Below are positions 1 through 6,785 of a stretch of 35,085 nt of DNA, piece after piece (position 1 is the stretch's first letter; each line of letters begins with the position of its first letter). Source of the DNA: an uncultured Bacilli bacterium (lineage in GTDB: Bacteria; Bacillota_I; Bacilli_A; RF39; UBA660). The notes under the pieces were generated by a model that searched no databases, had not been told where the DNA came from, and saw only the letters and a list, made by a program, of their open reading frames with translations. The DNA lies in NCBI GenBank assembly GCA_944331725.1, contig CALVJE010000001.1, forward strand, positions 1-35,085, in the 5' to 3' direction. The position numbers and the translations under genes were made by a program.

Positions 1-581
1 GCAAATCCGACAGCAGGAAGTAATCCTCCAGCTACTTGGAATCCATTAATTAACCAATCTGGCATTGCTTCTACTAAAGCTTTTAATGGTTCTTGTGCAG
101 CATATACTGATAGGAATGTTAAAATACCAGTAGCAATACTTGTAAGAACTATTCCATAAAAACATAGTTTAAATAATCCTTTAATATTTCCTTCTTTAGC
201 GTATCTTTCAGCAGGACCATTGAAAGAAACAAAAGCTGTATTTCTAACAGTCCATAAGAATTGTAATAATACTCCAAATGGATATGCTAAAGCTAAACTA
301 GTCGCTACATTACTTCCTGTAATGTGCGCAAAAACAACAGTCATAACACTAGTTAGTAAGGCTTCAGGAACAGAAGCTCCTCCAATTGCAGCAATACCTG
401 CAAAAGCAAGTTCTACCATACCACCAGCAACTAATCCTGTATTTAAATCACCTAGGATAGCACCTACTATAGGACAAACAATAATTGGTCTAAATAGGAA
501 TAGTGCTTCTAGATGTCTGTCAACAACAAGGATCATAACTACTAAAGTTATAATTATTCCTTGTAATAATGTTATTTCCAT
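1..581 (-). CDS. PTS mannose/sorbose-family EIIC, partial
   Basis: Membrane channel subunit of a mannose/fructose/sorbose-family phosphotransferase system. The gene starts at ATG 581 behind a strong Shine-Dalgarno (AGGGAGG) and runs off the left edge, so about 193 N-terminal codons are present. The translation begins MEITLLQGIIITLVV and contains the family's early Gly/Ala-rich segment (PIVGAILGDLNTGLVAGGMV) and further hydrophobic stretches. It is the last visible gene of the ptsH-ptsI-EIIB-EIIC operon and follows EIIB by 17 nt. EIID and EIIA would be expected beyond the edge. The sugar cannot be read from the sequence. Family assignment is by residue pattern and by the adjacent man-type EIIB. 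Confidence 0.85.
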   Translation of the reverse strand, partial: MEITLLQGIIITLVVMILVVDRHLEALFLFRPIIVCPIVGAILGDLNTGLVAGGMVELAFAGIAAIGGASVPEALLTSVMTVVFAHITGSNVATSLALAYPFGVLLQFLWTVRNTAFVSFNGPAERYAKEGNIKGLFKLCFYGIVLTSIATGILTFLSVYAAQEPLKALVEAMPDWLINGFQVAGGLLPAVGF

Positions 582-598
582 AATTCTTTCTTCCTCCC

Positions 599-1072
599 TT
601 AAAATTCTTCTTTTGGTGAATCAGGTGTATCTTGAATATAAATTTTATCAACGTGTTTCTTGATATAATTTAAATCATCAAGATCTTCTTTACTAACAGA
701 AACCTTATCTGTTAGTTTCTTTTCACCTTCATCATAATACATATTACCAATATCTACCTCCTTTATCTTAACACCTCCTTCAATAACCCTCCTTAAGTCT
801 TTAGGAGTTTGACATATCAATAAAATGTGTTGATCATCTGATGCCTTATCTATAATATCAATAGTCTTCTGGATAGTAAAAAATCTTGTGTCATAACCAA
901 GTGATGAAGCTGCCATTTTCATAACACTTTTCTCTATTTCATTTTCTGCAGTCTCATCATCTGCTACAACAATAAGGTTTGCCCCTACTGCCCCTGCCCA
1001 TAGACAAACTATTTGTCCGTGAACTAATCTGTTATCAATTCTTGCTAATAAAATATTATTATCTTTTGCCAT
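599..1072 (-). CDS. PTS mannose/fructose/sorbose-family EIIB
   Basis: Cytoplasmic phosphocarrier of the mannose-type PTS (157 aa), which takes phosphate from EIIA and passes it to the sugar. The N-terminus holds the family motif RIDNRLVHGQIVCLW, where the His of VHGQ is the known phosphorylation site; length is typical. The ATG at 1072 follows AAGGAGGAG at good spacing. The gene starts 15 nt after the ptsI stop, so it should be cotranscribed with ptsI and EIIC. The C-terminal tail (DTPDSPKEEF) is acidic and unremarkable. Agreement with the neighbouring man-family EIIC makes the assignment firm; substrate is unknown. Confidence 0.92.
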   Translation of the reverse strand: MAKDNNILLARIDNRLVHGQIVCLWAGAVGANLIVVADDETAENEIEKSVMKMAASSLGYDTRFFTIQKTIDIIDKASDDQHILLICQTPKDLRRVIEGGVKIKEVDIGNMYYDEGEKKLTDKVSVSKEDLDDLNYIKKHVDKIYIQDTPDSPKEEF

Positions 1073-1086
1073 TTTATCTCCTCCTT

Positions 1087-2820
1087 TTAATAATATTTAC
1101 CATATATTTTCTTAGCTTTACTATCTAAGTAAGCCTCTACTTCTTTAGATGTCTTTAATGTTAATACATAATCTGTAATCTCTTTCGCTTTCTTACTATC
1201 TATCATAGATATTAGTTTCTTAACTTTTAAAACCATACTAGCATTAACACTAAATTCTTGTAATCCTAATCCAACAAGTAGAATAATTGCCAGTGGATCC
1301 GCAGCCATCTCTCCACACATACCAACAAACTTATCTTTTTTATCTAAACAAGAGTCTATAGTCTTTTTAATAAGTCTAATAACTCCTGGATTATAGAAAC
1401 TATAAAGATTACTAACAGTTGGATTTAATCTATCAACTGCAACTGTATACTGGATTAAATCATTAGTACCAATACTAAAGAAATCAACTTCATCTATTAA
1501 AATATCACTAATAACCGCTGCACTAGGAACTTCTATCATAATACCTACTTTAATATTTTTATTAAATGGTATATTTTTACTAGCAAGTTCTCTTTTCGCT
1601 TCATCTAGTATCTCATTAGCTTTATAAACTTCTTCAAGTGATGATATCATTGGATACATTATCATAACATTACCATAATGACTAGCTCTTAAAATCGCTC
1701 TTAAACTTACTTTAAAGAACTCCTTATTATCTAAACAATATCTTATCGCTCTATATCCTAAGAAAGGATTTTGTTCATCTCCAATATCTATATAAGGACA
1801 CTTCTTATCGCCACCGACATCAAGAGTTCTAATAATTAATGGTTTACCATTAAGTTTTTCTGCAAATGTTTTATAAACGTTAAATAAGTAATCTTCTTCT
1901 GGAGCAGTACTTCTATTTAGGAATAGAAACTCTGTTCTAAACAATCCTATTCCATCAGAATTTACTTCAAGCAATTTATCAAGTTCTGATAAATCTCCTG
2001 CATTTGCAGTTATTTCTAAGTTTTTATTATCTTTAGTTAAAGATGGTTTATCTTTCATTTCCATCAAAGATTCTTTAAGCATCTCTTCTTTTTTTATTTT
2101 CTCTTTAATAGCATTAATATTAGTATCTGTTAAATTATTTTCAATAAAACCTTCATTACCATTTACATAGATTAACTCTCCATCCATTAAAGTTTTACTA
2201 ATCTCTTTTATACCAAATACTGAGGGAATTCCAAGAGTAGATGCAAGTATTGCCACGTGACTTGTCTTCCCACCTATTTCTGAAATTATTCCTTTAACGT
2301 GTTCTATATTATTAGAAAGTAAAACTGAAGGTGGAATTTCTTCTGATACTAAAATAGTATCTTCAGTTAAAGTACTTAAATCTATCTCTTTAATACCTAA
2401 AGCTTTTCTAATAAGTTTATTAGTAACATCTTCTATATCTTTACTCCGCTCTTTTAAATAAGCATTATCAACTAATGATAACTCCTCAGCTTTTCTTTTC
2501 ATTACTTTAGTAATAGCAGTTATTTTATCACATTTTTCTTCATCTATTACCTCTTCCATAGAAGTTATCAAAGACTTAGAATTTAAAAGAATCTTATAAA
2601 AATTACATAACTGTTTTATATCATCTGATAAAGCATTAATCTCTAACTCTTCATAATCTTTAACAACACTATCTAAAACTTCTTTTAATTCTTCTTTTTC
2701 TTTTGTAAGTTCCTCTAAAGTTTCAAGTTTTTGTGTCTTTATCTCTGGTATTTTAGTATTTATTATATATACTTTACCTAAAGCTAAACCATTACCTACT
2801 TTATTACCTAAGTACTTCAT
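1087..2820 (-). CDS. ptsI: PTS enzyme I (phosphoenolpyruvate-protein phosphotransferase)
   Basis: Enzyme I (577 aa, normal length) autophosphorylates from phosphoenolpyruvate and phosphorylates HPr. The phospho-His segment GGKTSHVAILAS lies near residue 185. The C-terminal PEP-binding barrel shows GIGLFRTEFLFLNR, DVGGDK, GTNDLIQYTVAVDR and the active Cys in MCGEMAADP. The ATG (2820) directly abuts the ptsH stop (TAG ATG), so translation is probably coupled to HPr. It sits upstream of EIIB and EIIC, which places general and sugar-specific PTS proteins in one operon; in many Firmicutes ptsHI are separate from the sugar-specific genes. No broken motif was seen. Confidence 0.97.
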   Translation of the reverse strand: MKYLGNKVGNGLALGKVYIINTKIPEIKTQKLETLEELTKEKEELKEVLDSVVKDYEELEINALSDDIKQLCNFYKILLNSKSLITSMEEVIDEEKCDKITAITKVMKRKAEELSLVDNAYLKERSKDIEDVTNKLIRKALGIKEIDLSTLTEDTILVSEEIPPSVLLSNNIEHVKGIISEIGGKTSHVAILASTLGIPSVFGIKEISKTLMDGELIYVNGNEGFIENNLTDTNINAIKEKIKKEEMLKESLMEMKDKPSLTKDNKNLEITANAGDLSELDKLLEVNSDGIGLFRTEFLFLNRSTAPEEDYLFNVYKTFAEKLNGKPLIIRTLDVGGDKKCPYIDIGDEQNPFLGYRAIRYCLDNKEFFKVSLRAILRASHYGNVMIMYPMISSLEEVYKANEILDEAKRELASKNIPFNKNIKVGIMIEVPSAAVISDILIDEVDFFSIGTNDLIQYTVAVDRLNPTVSNLYSFYNPGVIRLIKKTIDSCLDKKDKFVGMCGEMAADPLAIILLVGLGLQEFSVNASMVLKVKKLISMIDSKKAKEITDYVLTLKTSKEVEAYLDSKAKKIYGKYY

Positions 2821-3081
2821 CTACTCCTCACCTTTTTCAATATATTCACATATTGCATCTAGTGCTTTCCCCTCATCATCGCCATCTACCTCAACAGTTA
2901 ATTTATCTCCACAATTTATATTTCCCATCATAACTTCTAGTACTTCTTTAGCATTTATACTATTTCCATTATGAATAAGTTTAATATCAGAGTTAAATGT
3001 AAGAGCAAGTTCCACTAAAACACTACCTGGTCTTGCGTGTAATCCTGATACACTTTTAACAACAACATCTTTTTTTACCAT
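2821..3081 (-). CDS. ptsH: HPr phosphocarrier with Glu at the regulatory Ser-46 position
   Basis: Small PTS phosphocarrier (86 aa). The catalytic His is His15 in SGLHARPGSVLV. By direct counting, the position matching the HPr-kinase target Ser46 of Bacillus HPr (context N-x-K-S) is Glu46, in INAKEVLEVMMG. HPr kinase therefore could not phosphorylate this site, and Glu may mimic phosphoserine. First gene of the PTS operon, with a SigA-type promoter about 45 nt upstream and a GGAGG Shine-Dalgarno. HPr identity is certain. The regulatory consequence is inference. It could also be a PTS-dedicated HPr paralogue with a second, canonical HPr elsewhere in the genome. Confidence 0.96.
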   Translation of the reverse strand: MVKKDVVVKSVSGLHARPGSVLVELALTFNSDIKLIHNGNSINAKEVLEVMMGNINCGDKLTVEVDGDDEGKALDAICEYIEKGEE

Positions 3082-3123
3082 AATCTTACCTATCCTCCAT
3101 CTTGTATTTTATCTTATAAAGTA

Positions 3124-3152
3124 ATCATAGCATAGTTAAGTTCAATTTACAA
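3124..3152 (-). promoter_or_regulatory. Predicted SigA promoter of the ptsH operon
   Basis: On the minus strand TTGTAA and TATGAT are separated by 17 nt, with TGC just before the -10. It ends 43 nt upstream of the ptsH start. No obvious catabolite-responsive operator was seen next to it. Confidence 0.6.
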
Positions 3153-3260
3153 ATTATTTTAAACTATTAAGTAAAATTAAGTAAAGACAAATTACAATGT
3201 TTTTTGTACTGATAATTATTATTAATAAAATTTAAAAGTCCTGAAAGGTTCTGAAAGAAA

Positions 3261-3302
3261 AAATACATTATTAAATAGGACATTCTATTTAATAATGTAT
3301 TT
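3261..3302 (-). terminator. Perfect 18-bp hairpin, probable second terminator after the carboxypeptidase gene
   Basis: Perfect inverted repeat, left arm 3261-3278 (AAATACATTATTAAATAG), 6-nt loop, right arm 3285-3302. Read on the minus strand the stem is followed by a T-rich run (TTTTTTCTTTC), as in a Rho-independent terminator. It lies about 60 nt beyond the gene's own terminator at 3362-3390, so it may be a backup terminator or the end of a separate short transcript. Confidence 0.65.
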
Positions 3303-3361
3303 ACCAAATTTATCATATTTAGTAGTTCCGTTCCATTCAATAATTTAGTTATTTATACATT

Positions 3362-3390
3362 AAAAAGACTAACTTAAGTTAAGCTAGTCT
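3362..3390 (-). terminator. Rho-independent terminator of the S11 carboxypeptidase gene
   Basis: A 10-bp stem with one G-U pair (AGACTAGCTT pairing with AAGTTAGTCT), a 5-nt loop and a T run on the minus strand. The stem overlaps the last bases of the stop codon of the gene ending at 3389. Confidence 0.8.
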
Positions 3391-4747
3391 ACACAAAATT
3401 CATATTACCAATCATCATATCAGTTAATGTTTTACCAAAAAGTTCTAAAAAGTTAAGCTTATCTACATTTTCCGTTACTGTTAATACTTCTTCTTTAACT
3501 TTATTATTATCACTATCTTTAACTATTATTTTACCTACTTCATCTCCTATTTTTAAAGGTAGATTATTATTGGTTACTTTTATATCATAAGTATATTTTT
3601 TAGTATCTGCACTTTTTTTTGAAAGAATGGCTATATCATTAAGTGGTACTAAACTGATCTTAGAACTAGTCGCTTTATCTAAACTTATTTCCTTTACGAT
3701 ATCATCTGTTGTTTTTAATATTTCTATTTTATAATTATTAAAACCATAATCAAGTAAACTCATCGTCTCACTATTCCTAGTCTGGCTATTCTCTTCTCCT
3801 AAAACAATAGCGATAAGTCTTAAATCATCTCTTTTAGCAGTCGCTGCTAAACAATACTTAGCAGCATCAGTATGTCCTGTTTTTAGTCCATCAGCACCTT
3901 CATAAAATCTAACTAGTTTATTAGTATTAACTAACCAGAACTTATTATCAGTATCTTCTCTTAAATAGTCTTCATAAACTGATGAAAACTCTAATATTTT
4001 CTCGTGCTTTAAAAGTTCTTTTGCAATAATAGCCATATCATAAGCACTTGAATAATGTTCTTCTTCATCTAGTCCCGTACAGTTTTTAAAATGAGTATTT
4101 TTAAGTCCAAACTCTTTAACTTTCTTATTCATCATTTCAACAAATTCAACTTCACTTCCAGCAATAAACTCAGCCATAGCAACCGTAGCATCATTAGCAC
4201 TAGCCATAGATATACCTTTCATCATATCTTCAACAGTCATTTCTTCCCCTGTTGTTAAATAAATTTGACTACCTCCCATACCCGATGCATTTGCACTAGC
4301 TGTTACCTTATCTGTCCATTTAATCTTACCCGCTTCAATTTGTTCAAGTATTATAATCTGAGCAACCATCTTAGTCATAGAAGCAACAGCAACTTGTTCA
4401 TCTTTATTTTTTTCAAAAATTATCTCTCCTGTAGTCGCATCCATTAAAATACCAGCAGTAGCATTAGGAATAAGAGATGTATCTGTACTATTCTGATTAT
4501 TTGTATTCTCTTCACTATTAGTATTATTTTCAGTTGTATTTTCATCTTCATTCAAAGTATTATTCTCATTATCATTTGTATCTTCTGCATTATCTTCTAT
4601 ATTAGTAGAATCTTCATTAATATTAGATTCTCTATTTTCAGTAATATTTTCTTCTGCTATTTCTGTATTATTATTCACTTCCTCCGCCTTAACAAAACAC
4701 GGTATTAAAAGTATAGATAACATAATTAATAAAAATGTCTTCTTCAT
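3389..4747 (-). CDS. D-alanyl-D-alanine carboxypeptidase, S11 penicillin-binding family
   Basis: Secreted low-molecular-weight penicillin-binding protein (452 aa) that trims the terminal D-Ala of peptidoglycan stem peptides. Signal peptide at residues 1-21 (LLIMLSILLIPCFVKA), then about 70 residues of Asn/Glu/Thr-rich low complexity before the catalytic domain. All three S11 motifs are present: SxxK in VASMTKM, SxN in MASANDATVA, and KTG in GLKTGHTDAAK. The C-terminal beta domain ends with a short hydrophobic/amphipathic stretch (FLELFGKTLTDMMIG) that may act as a membrane anchor. Divergently transcribed from the VanY-type gene; the 130-nt gap must carry both promoters. The long Asn-rich linker is the odd feature. 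DacA/DacF-like; the exact subfamily is not resolved. Confidence 0.93.
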   Translation of the reverse strand: MKKTFLLIMLSILLIPCFVKAEEVNNNTEIAEENITENRESNINEDSTNIEDNAEDTNDNENNTLNEDENTTENNTNSEENTNNQNSTDTSLIPNATAGILMDATTGEIIFEKNKDEQVAVASMTKMVAQIIILEQIEAGKIKWTDKVTASANASGMGGSQIYLTTGEEMTVEDMMKGISMASANDATVAMAEFIAGSEVEFVEMMNKKVKEFGLKNTHFKNCTGLDEEEHYSSAYDMAIIAKELLKHEKILEFSSVYEDYLREDTDNKFWLVNTNKLVRFYEGADGLKTGHTDAAKYCLAATAKRDDLRLIAIVLGEENSQTRNSETMSLLDYGFNNYKIEILKTTDDIVKEISLDKATSSKISLVPLNDIAILSKKSADTKKYTYDIKVTNNNLPLKIGDEVGKIIVKDSDNNKVKEEVLTVTENVDKLNFLELFGKTLTDMMIGNMNFV

Positions 4748-4880
4748 TAAATCAACTCCTAATAAAAGCTATGCTAATGTTAATTAAATATGATTATCTA
4801 ATTATATTATAATTATTAGAAATATGATATTATGGTATTAATAAAGGTTAAAAGTAATAAAATTAAGTAAGGTGTATATT

Positions 4881-5753
4881 ATGAAAAAGATTATTATTAT
4901 TTTAAGTAGTATCATTGTTATTATCTTTATTATTCTTATGATTTTTTTATTTAATACTAACACTAAAGATAAAGATATCAAAGATGTTAAAAAAAATGAA
5001 ACTAAGGAGGAAATCACTAAAGAAGAAAATAATGAATTTAGTAAATTATCTTATTATAAGGAAGAAAATCTAAATAGATATAAAGCTTATCAAAATACTA
5101 ACTCTGATCTTTCTATAGAAGATATTGTTACAAGAGTTAACTTAAATTTAGATAAAGAGCCTTATACTGATACTATTCCCTCTACTAATTTAAATACTAA
5201 TTATTTACTAGTTAATAAATTCAATTACTTAGATAGTAACTATATCCCAGAAAATCTAGAACTACTTGATAATAGTTATTCTAAAAGTGGTATTTACTTA
5301 GTTAAAGAAGCGAAAGATAATCTTGAAAGATTAATTGAAAATGCAAAAGAAGATGGTATGAATATTAGAGTAACTTCTGCATATCGTTCCTACACATATC
5401 AAGAAAACTTATATAATAATTATGTTAAAAATGATGGTACAGAAAATGCTGATACTTATTCTGCAAGGCCAGGATATTCAGAACATCAAACAGGACTTGT
5501 TGTTGATCTTACAAGAGCCTTTGATAATTTCAATAATTTTGAAAATACTGATGAGTATAATTGGATGTTAGAAAATGCACAAGATTTTGGATTCATTTTA
5601 AGATATCCTAAAGATAAAGAAAATATTACTACTTATACTTTTGAAGCTTGGCATTATCGTTATGTAGGCATAGAACTTGCACAAAAAATAAAGGCTAGTA
5701 ACCTAACCTTTGATGAATATTATGTAAGATATTTAGAAAGTGATAAAAATTAA
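4881..5753 (+). CDS. VanY-type D-alanyl-D-alanine carboxypeptidase (M15B)
   Basis: Zinc peptidase (290 aa) removing terminal D-Ala from peptidoglycan precursors, anchored by an N-terminal membrane segment (residues 5-25, isoleucine-rich). Family motifs: SAYRSYTYQENLY, the metal-binding SEHQTGLVVDLT (His and Asp) and the catalytic EAWHYRYVG. ATG 4881 is preferred over an upstream GTG because AAGG lies about 8 nt before it. A weak extended -10 (TGATATTAT, 4825-4833) could be its promoter. It is the only full-length gene on the plus strand. There are no van resistance genes around it, so it is probably a housekeeping DD-carboxypeptidase. Its last 56 bp recur at 6155-6210. Element 3's antisense RNA is transcribed directly downstream in the same direction. 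Confidence 0.92.
   Translation: MKKIIIILSSIIVIIFIILMIFLFNTNTKDKDIKDVKKNETKEEITKEENNEFSKLSYYKEENLNRYKAYQNTNSDLSIEDIVTRVNLNLDKEPYTDTIPSTNLNTNYLLVNKFNYLDSNYIPENLELLDNSYSKSGIYLVKEAKDNLERLIENAKEDGMNIRVTSAYRSYTYQENLYNNYVKNDGTENADTYSARPGYSEHQTGLVVDLTRAFDNFNNFENTDEYNWMLENAQDFGFILRYPKDKENITTYTFEAWHYRYVGIELAQKIKASNLTFDEYYVRYLESDKN
5695..5750 (+). repeat. vanY 3' end, left copy of a 56-bp direct repeat
   Basis: Genuine end of the VanY gene. It matches 6155-6210 at 49 of 56 positions by eye, with the last 30 bp nearly identical. The two copies are 460 bp apart and flank the small toxin-like element 3. Confidence 0.85.
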
Positions 5754-5781
5754 TTTTACTCTATAAATACATTTAAGATAC

Positions 5782-5810
5782 TTGCATAAAAGTTACTTAT
5801 GTGATAAAAT
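5782..5810 (+). promoter_or_regulatory. Predicted promoter of the element 3 antisense RNA
   Basis: TTGCAT and TAAAAT separated by exactly 17 nt, with an extended -10 TGA just before TAAAAT. It lies 29 nt after the vanY stop in the same orientation and points into the 3' end of the element 3 toxin transcript. Confidence 0.7.
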
Positions 5811-5816
5811 GTATAT

Positions 5817-5930
5817 GTAAGAAAAATTTTCATACAATATAAAAAGAGGGAAATACTTAACTGGCGTAAGTTGAGTACTGCCCCTATTATTGGTTTCAGT
5901 ACTTAATCTATGGTAGATTGAGTACTTTTC
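5817..5930 (+). ncRNA. Putative antisense antitoxin RNA of element 3
   Basis: Predicted transcript of about 115 nt from the promoter at 5782-5810 to the hairpin 5898-5926 followed by TTTCTT. It has two strong hairpins. One pairs TACTTAACT with AGTTGAGTA around a GGCGTA loop (5853-5876). The other is a 13-bp terminator stem with one G-U pair. Between them is GCCCCTATT, whose CCCCTA is complementary to TAGGGG in the toxin mRNA leader. The terminator stem is also downstream of the toxin ORF on the other strand, so the two RNAs can overlap there. No ORF with a ribosome site was seen. Extents are inferred. Confidence 0.6.
5898..5926. terminator. Bidirectional terminator shared by element 3 sense and antisense RNAs
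   Basis: 13-bp stem (arms 5898-5910 and 5914-5926, one G-U pair, TGG loop). It is followed by TTTCTT on the plus strand, and by a weaker T-poor tail on the minus strand after the toxin stop. Confidence 0.65.
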
Positions 5931-5939
5931 TTATGTAAT

Positions 5940-6017
5940 TTATTTTACAAATAGTAAGATAATTAATAAGAAGATAACAATGAATAGCCCAAGTACTAAA
6001 AAGTCTGTTTTCTTCAT
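5940..6017 (-). CDS. Small hydrophobic type I toxin-like peptide, element 3 (25 aa)
   Basis: A 25-codon ORF, too short for usual gene calling. The peptide begins MKKTDFLVLGL, continues as a single uninterrupted run of I/L/F/V and ends in Lys. It would form one membrane helix with a positive N-terminus, the usual shape of type I toxins that depolarise membranes. The start follows AGGAGGAGG, which is partly buried in a leader hairpin (6026-6049). The promoter is at 6082-6110. The peptide matches the products at 21469-21561 and 21925-22005 in its first 11 residues (M-[NK]-[KR]-[KT]-D-[FL]-L-[IV]-[LV]-[SG]-L). I cannot assign it to a named toxin family; toxicity is inferred. Confidence 0.7.
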   Translation of the reverse strand: MKKTDFLVLGLFIVIFLLIILLFVK

Positions 6018-6025
6018 ATTATCAG

Positions 6026-6049
6026 GCCTCCTCCTGTTTAAGAGTAGGC
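6026..6049 (-). promoter_or_regulatory. Leader hairpin burying the element 3 Shine-Dalgarno
   Basis: On the minus strand GCCTACTC pairs with GAGGAGGC (one A-G mismatch in 8 bp, loop TTAAACAG). The right arm contains most of the ribosome-binding AGGAGG. The same arrangement occurs in elements 1 and 2. Confidence 0.65.
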
Positions 6050-6081
6050 AAGTACTCAATAGTTAAGATTCCCCTACAACT

Positions 6082-6110
6082 ATAGTATCATATTAATTTC
6101 TATAGTACAA
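6082..6110 (-). promoter_or_regulatory. Predicted toxin promoter of element 3
   Basis: TTGTAC and TACTAT spaced by 17 nt, with extended -10 TGATACTAT. The -10 is identical to, and the -35 nearly identical to, those of elements 1 and 2 (TTGTGC, TACTAT). Confidence 0.75.
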
Positions 6111-6126
6111 AAAAGTAATAAAAAAG

Positions 6127-6142
6127 TTACGAATTTTCGTAA
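6127..6142. promoter_or_regulatory. 16-bp palindrome upstream of the element 3 toxin promoter
   Basis: Perfect inverted repeat, 7-bp arms TTACGAA/TTCGTAA with a 2-bp centre, 16 nt upstream of the -35. The identical palindrome precedes element 1, and a decayed version precedes element 2. Each is followed by a T-rich stretch, so it could be an operator, an insulating terminator, or both. Confidence 0.6.
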
Positions 6143-6154
6143 CAATAATACTTA

Positions 6155-6210
6155 CTAATAACTTAGCCTTTGACAAATATAATGTAAGATATTTAGAAAG
6201 TGATAATAAT
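6155..6210 (+). pseudogene. Remnant of a vanY 3' end (right copy of the direct repeat)
   Basis: Matches vanY codons for the final residues (NNLAFDKYNVRYLESDNN against SNLTFDEYYVRYLESDKN in the intact gene), with no upstream coding sequence. It lies between the upstream palindrome of element 3 and the Nudix gene. It is best read as the remainder of a tandem duplication of element plus gene end, or of a second vanY gene. Confidence 0.75.
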
Positions 6211-6722
6211 TATAAATCACTTTTTATTTTTTTTAATAATTTAATTCTATTATCTTTAAAAGAAGTTTTTCCCTCTTTAATCATAGTTATTATTTCATCT
6301 ATATTAAACCATTTAACCTCTGATAATTCTTCTTCTTGGATGATAAATTCATCTTCTTTTTTATTGCATTTAACATAATAGAAATATGTTATATGAGAAT
6401 TACTTTCTTTAATAGTAACTTCTTTTTCACCATATGGGATTAACTCTTCAGAAGATACATCTAATCCTACTTCTTCTTTTATTTCTCTTAACGCAGCATC
6501 TTCTAATGTTTCATAAGCATCAACGTGTCCTGCACAAAGTCCCCATTTATTAGGAGAAAATCTTTTATTAGCGCTTCTTTTTTGTAATAATATTTCATTC
6601 TTATCATTAATAATAAATATCCCTACTTCATTATGTAATAAATTTTTATTATGAGCATCTTCCTTATCCATAATTTCTCCTGTAAAATTCCCATTTTCAT
6701 CTACTATCTCAATTAATTCCAT
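6210..6722 (-). CDS. Nudix hydrolase, IPP-isomerase-like (YfcD type)
   Basis: 170-aa Nudix protein. The Nudix box is complete: GHVDAYETLEDAALREIKEEVG, matching G-x5-E-x7-R-E-x2-E-E-x-G. The N-terminal layout (VDENGNFTGE...HNEVGIFIINDKNEILLQKRS...PNKWGLCAGHV) resembles the isopentenyl-diphosphate-isomerase-like Nudix group, as in E. coli YfcD. True IPP isomerase activity is not implied, and the substrate is unknown. The Shine-Dalgarno (GGGAG) is rather far, about 13 nt, from the ATG. Downstream of the YihY gene by 63 nt and probably cotranscribed. The stop codon lies in a small hairpin (6197-6223) formed partly by the vanY remnant. Confidence 0.88.
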   Translation of the reverse strand: MELIEIVDENGNFTGEIMDKEDAHNKNLLHNEVGIFIINDKNEILLQKRSANKRFSPNKWGLCAGHVDAYETLEDAALREIKEEVGLDVSSEELIPYGEKEVTIKESNSHITYFYYVKCNKKEDEFIIQEEELSEVKWFNIDEIITMIKEGKTSFKDNRIKLLKKIKSDL

Positions 6723-6785
6723 ATCATTTTTTCATCTCCCAACTTTTAAAATATGCACTTCTTAAATATAAAAAAGAAAAGACAA

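Noticed and set aside
220..663. 147-aa plus-strand ORF opposite the EIIC and EIIB genes
   Set aside because: It lies antisense to two well-supported PTS genes, has low-complexity Thr/Ile composition and no ribosome site.
3197..3235. Tiny plus-strand ORF starting MFFVLIIII between ptsH and the carboxypeptidase, resembling the toxin peptides
   Set aside because: No Shine-Dalgarno, no basic N-terminus, no leader hairpin and no matching promoter pair; only 12 codons in AT-rich DNA.
4480..4680. Repetitive AT-rich stretch considered as a CRISPR-like or microsatellite repeat
   Set aside because: It encodes the Asn/Glu/Thr-rich linker of the S11 carboxypeptidase; no regular repeat and spacer structure. 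No CRISPR array was seen anywhere.
6197..6223. Hairpin AAAGTGAT/ATCACTTT as a dedicated terminator of the Nudix gene
   Set aside because: On the minus strand no T run follows it; it arises partly from the vanY remnant and may be chance, though it could stop plus-strand transcription.
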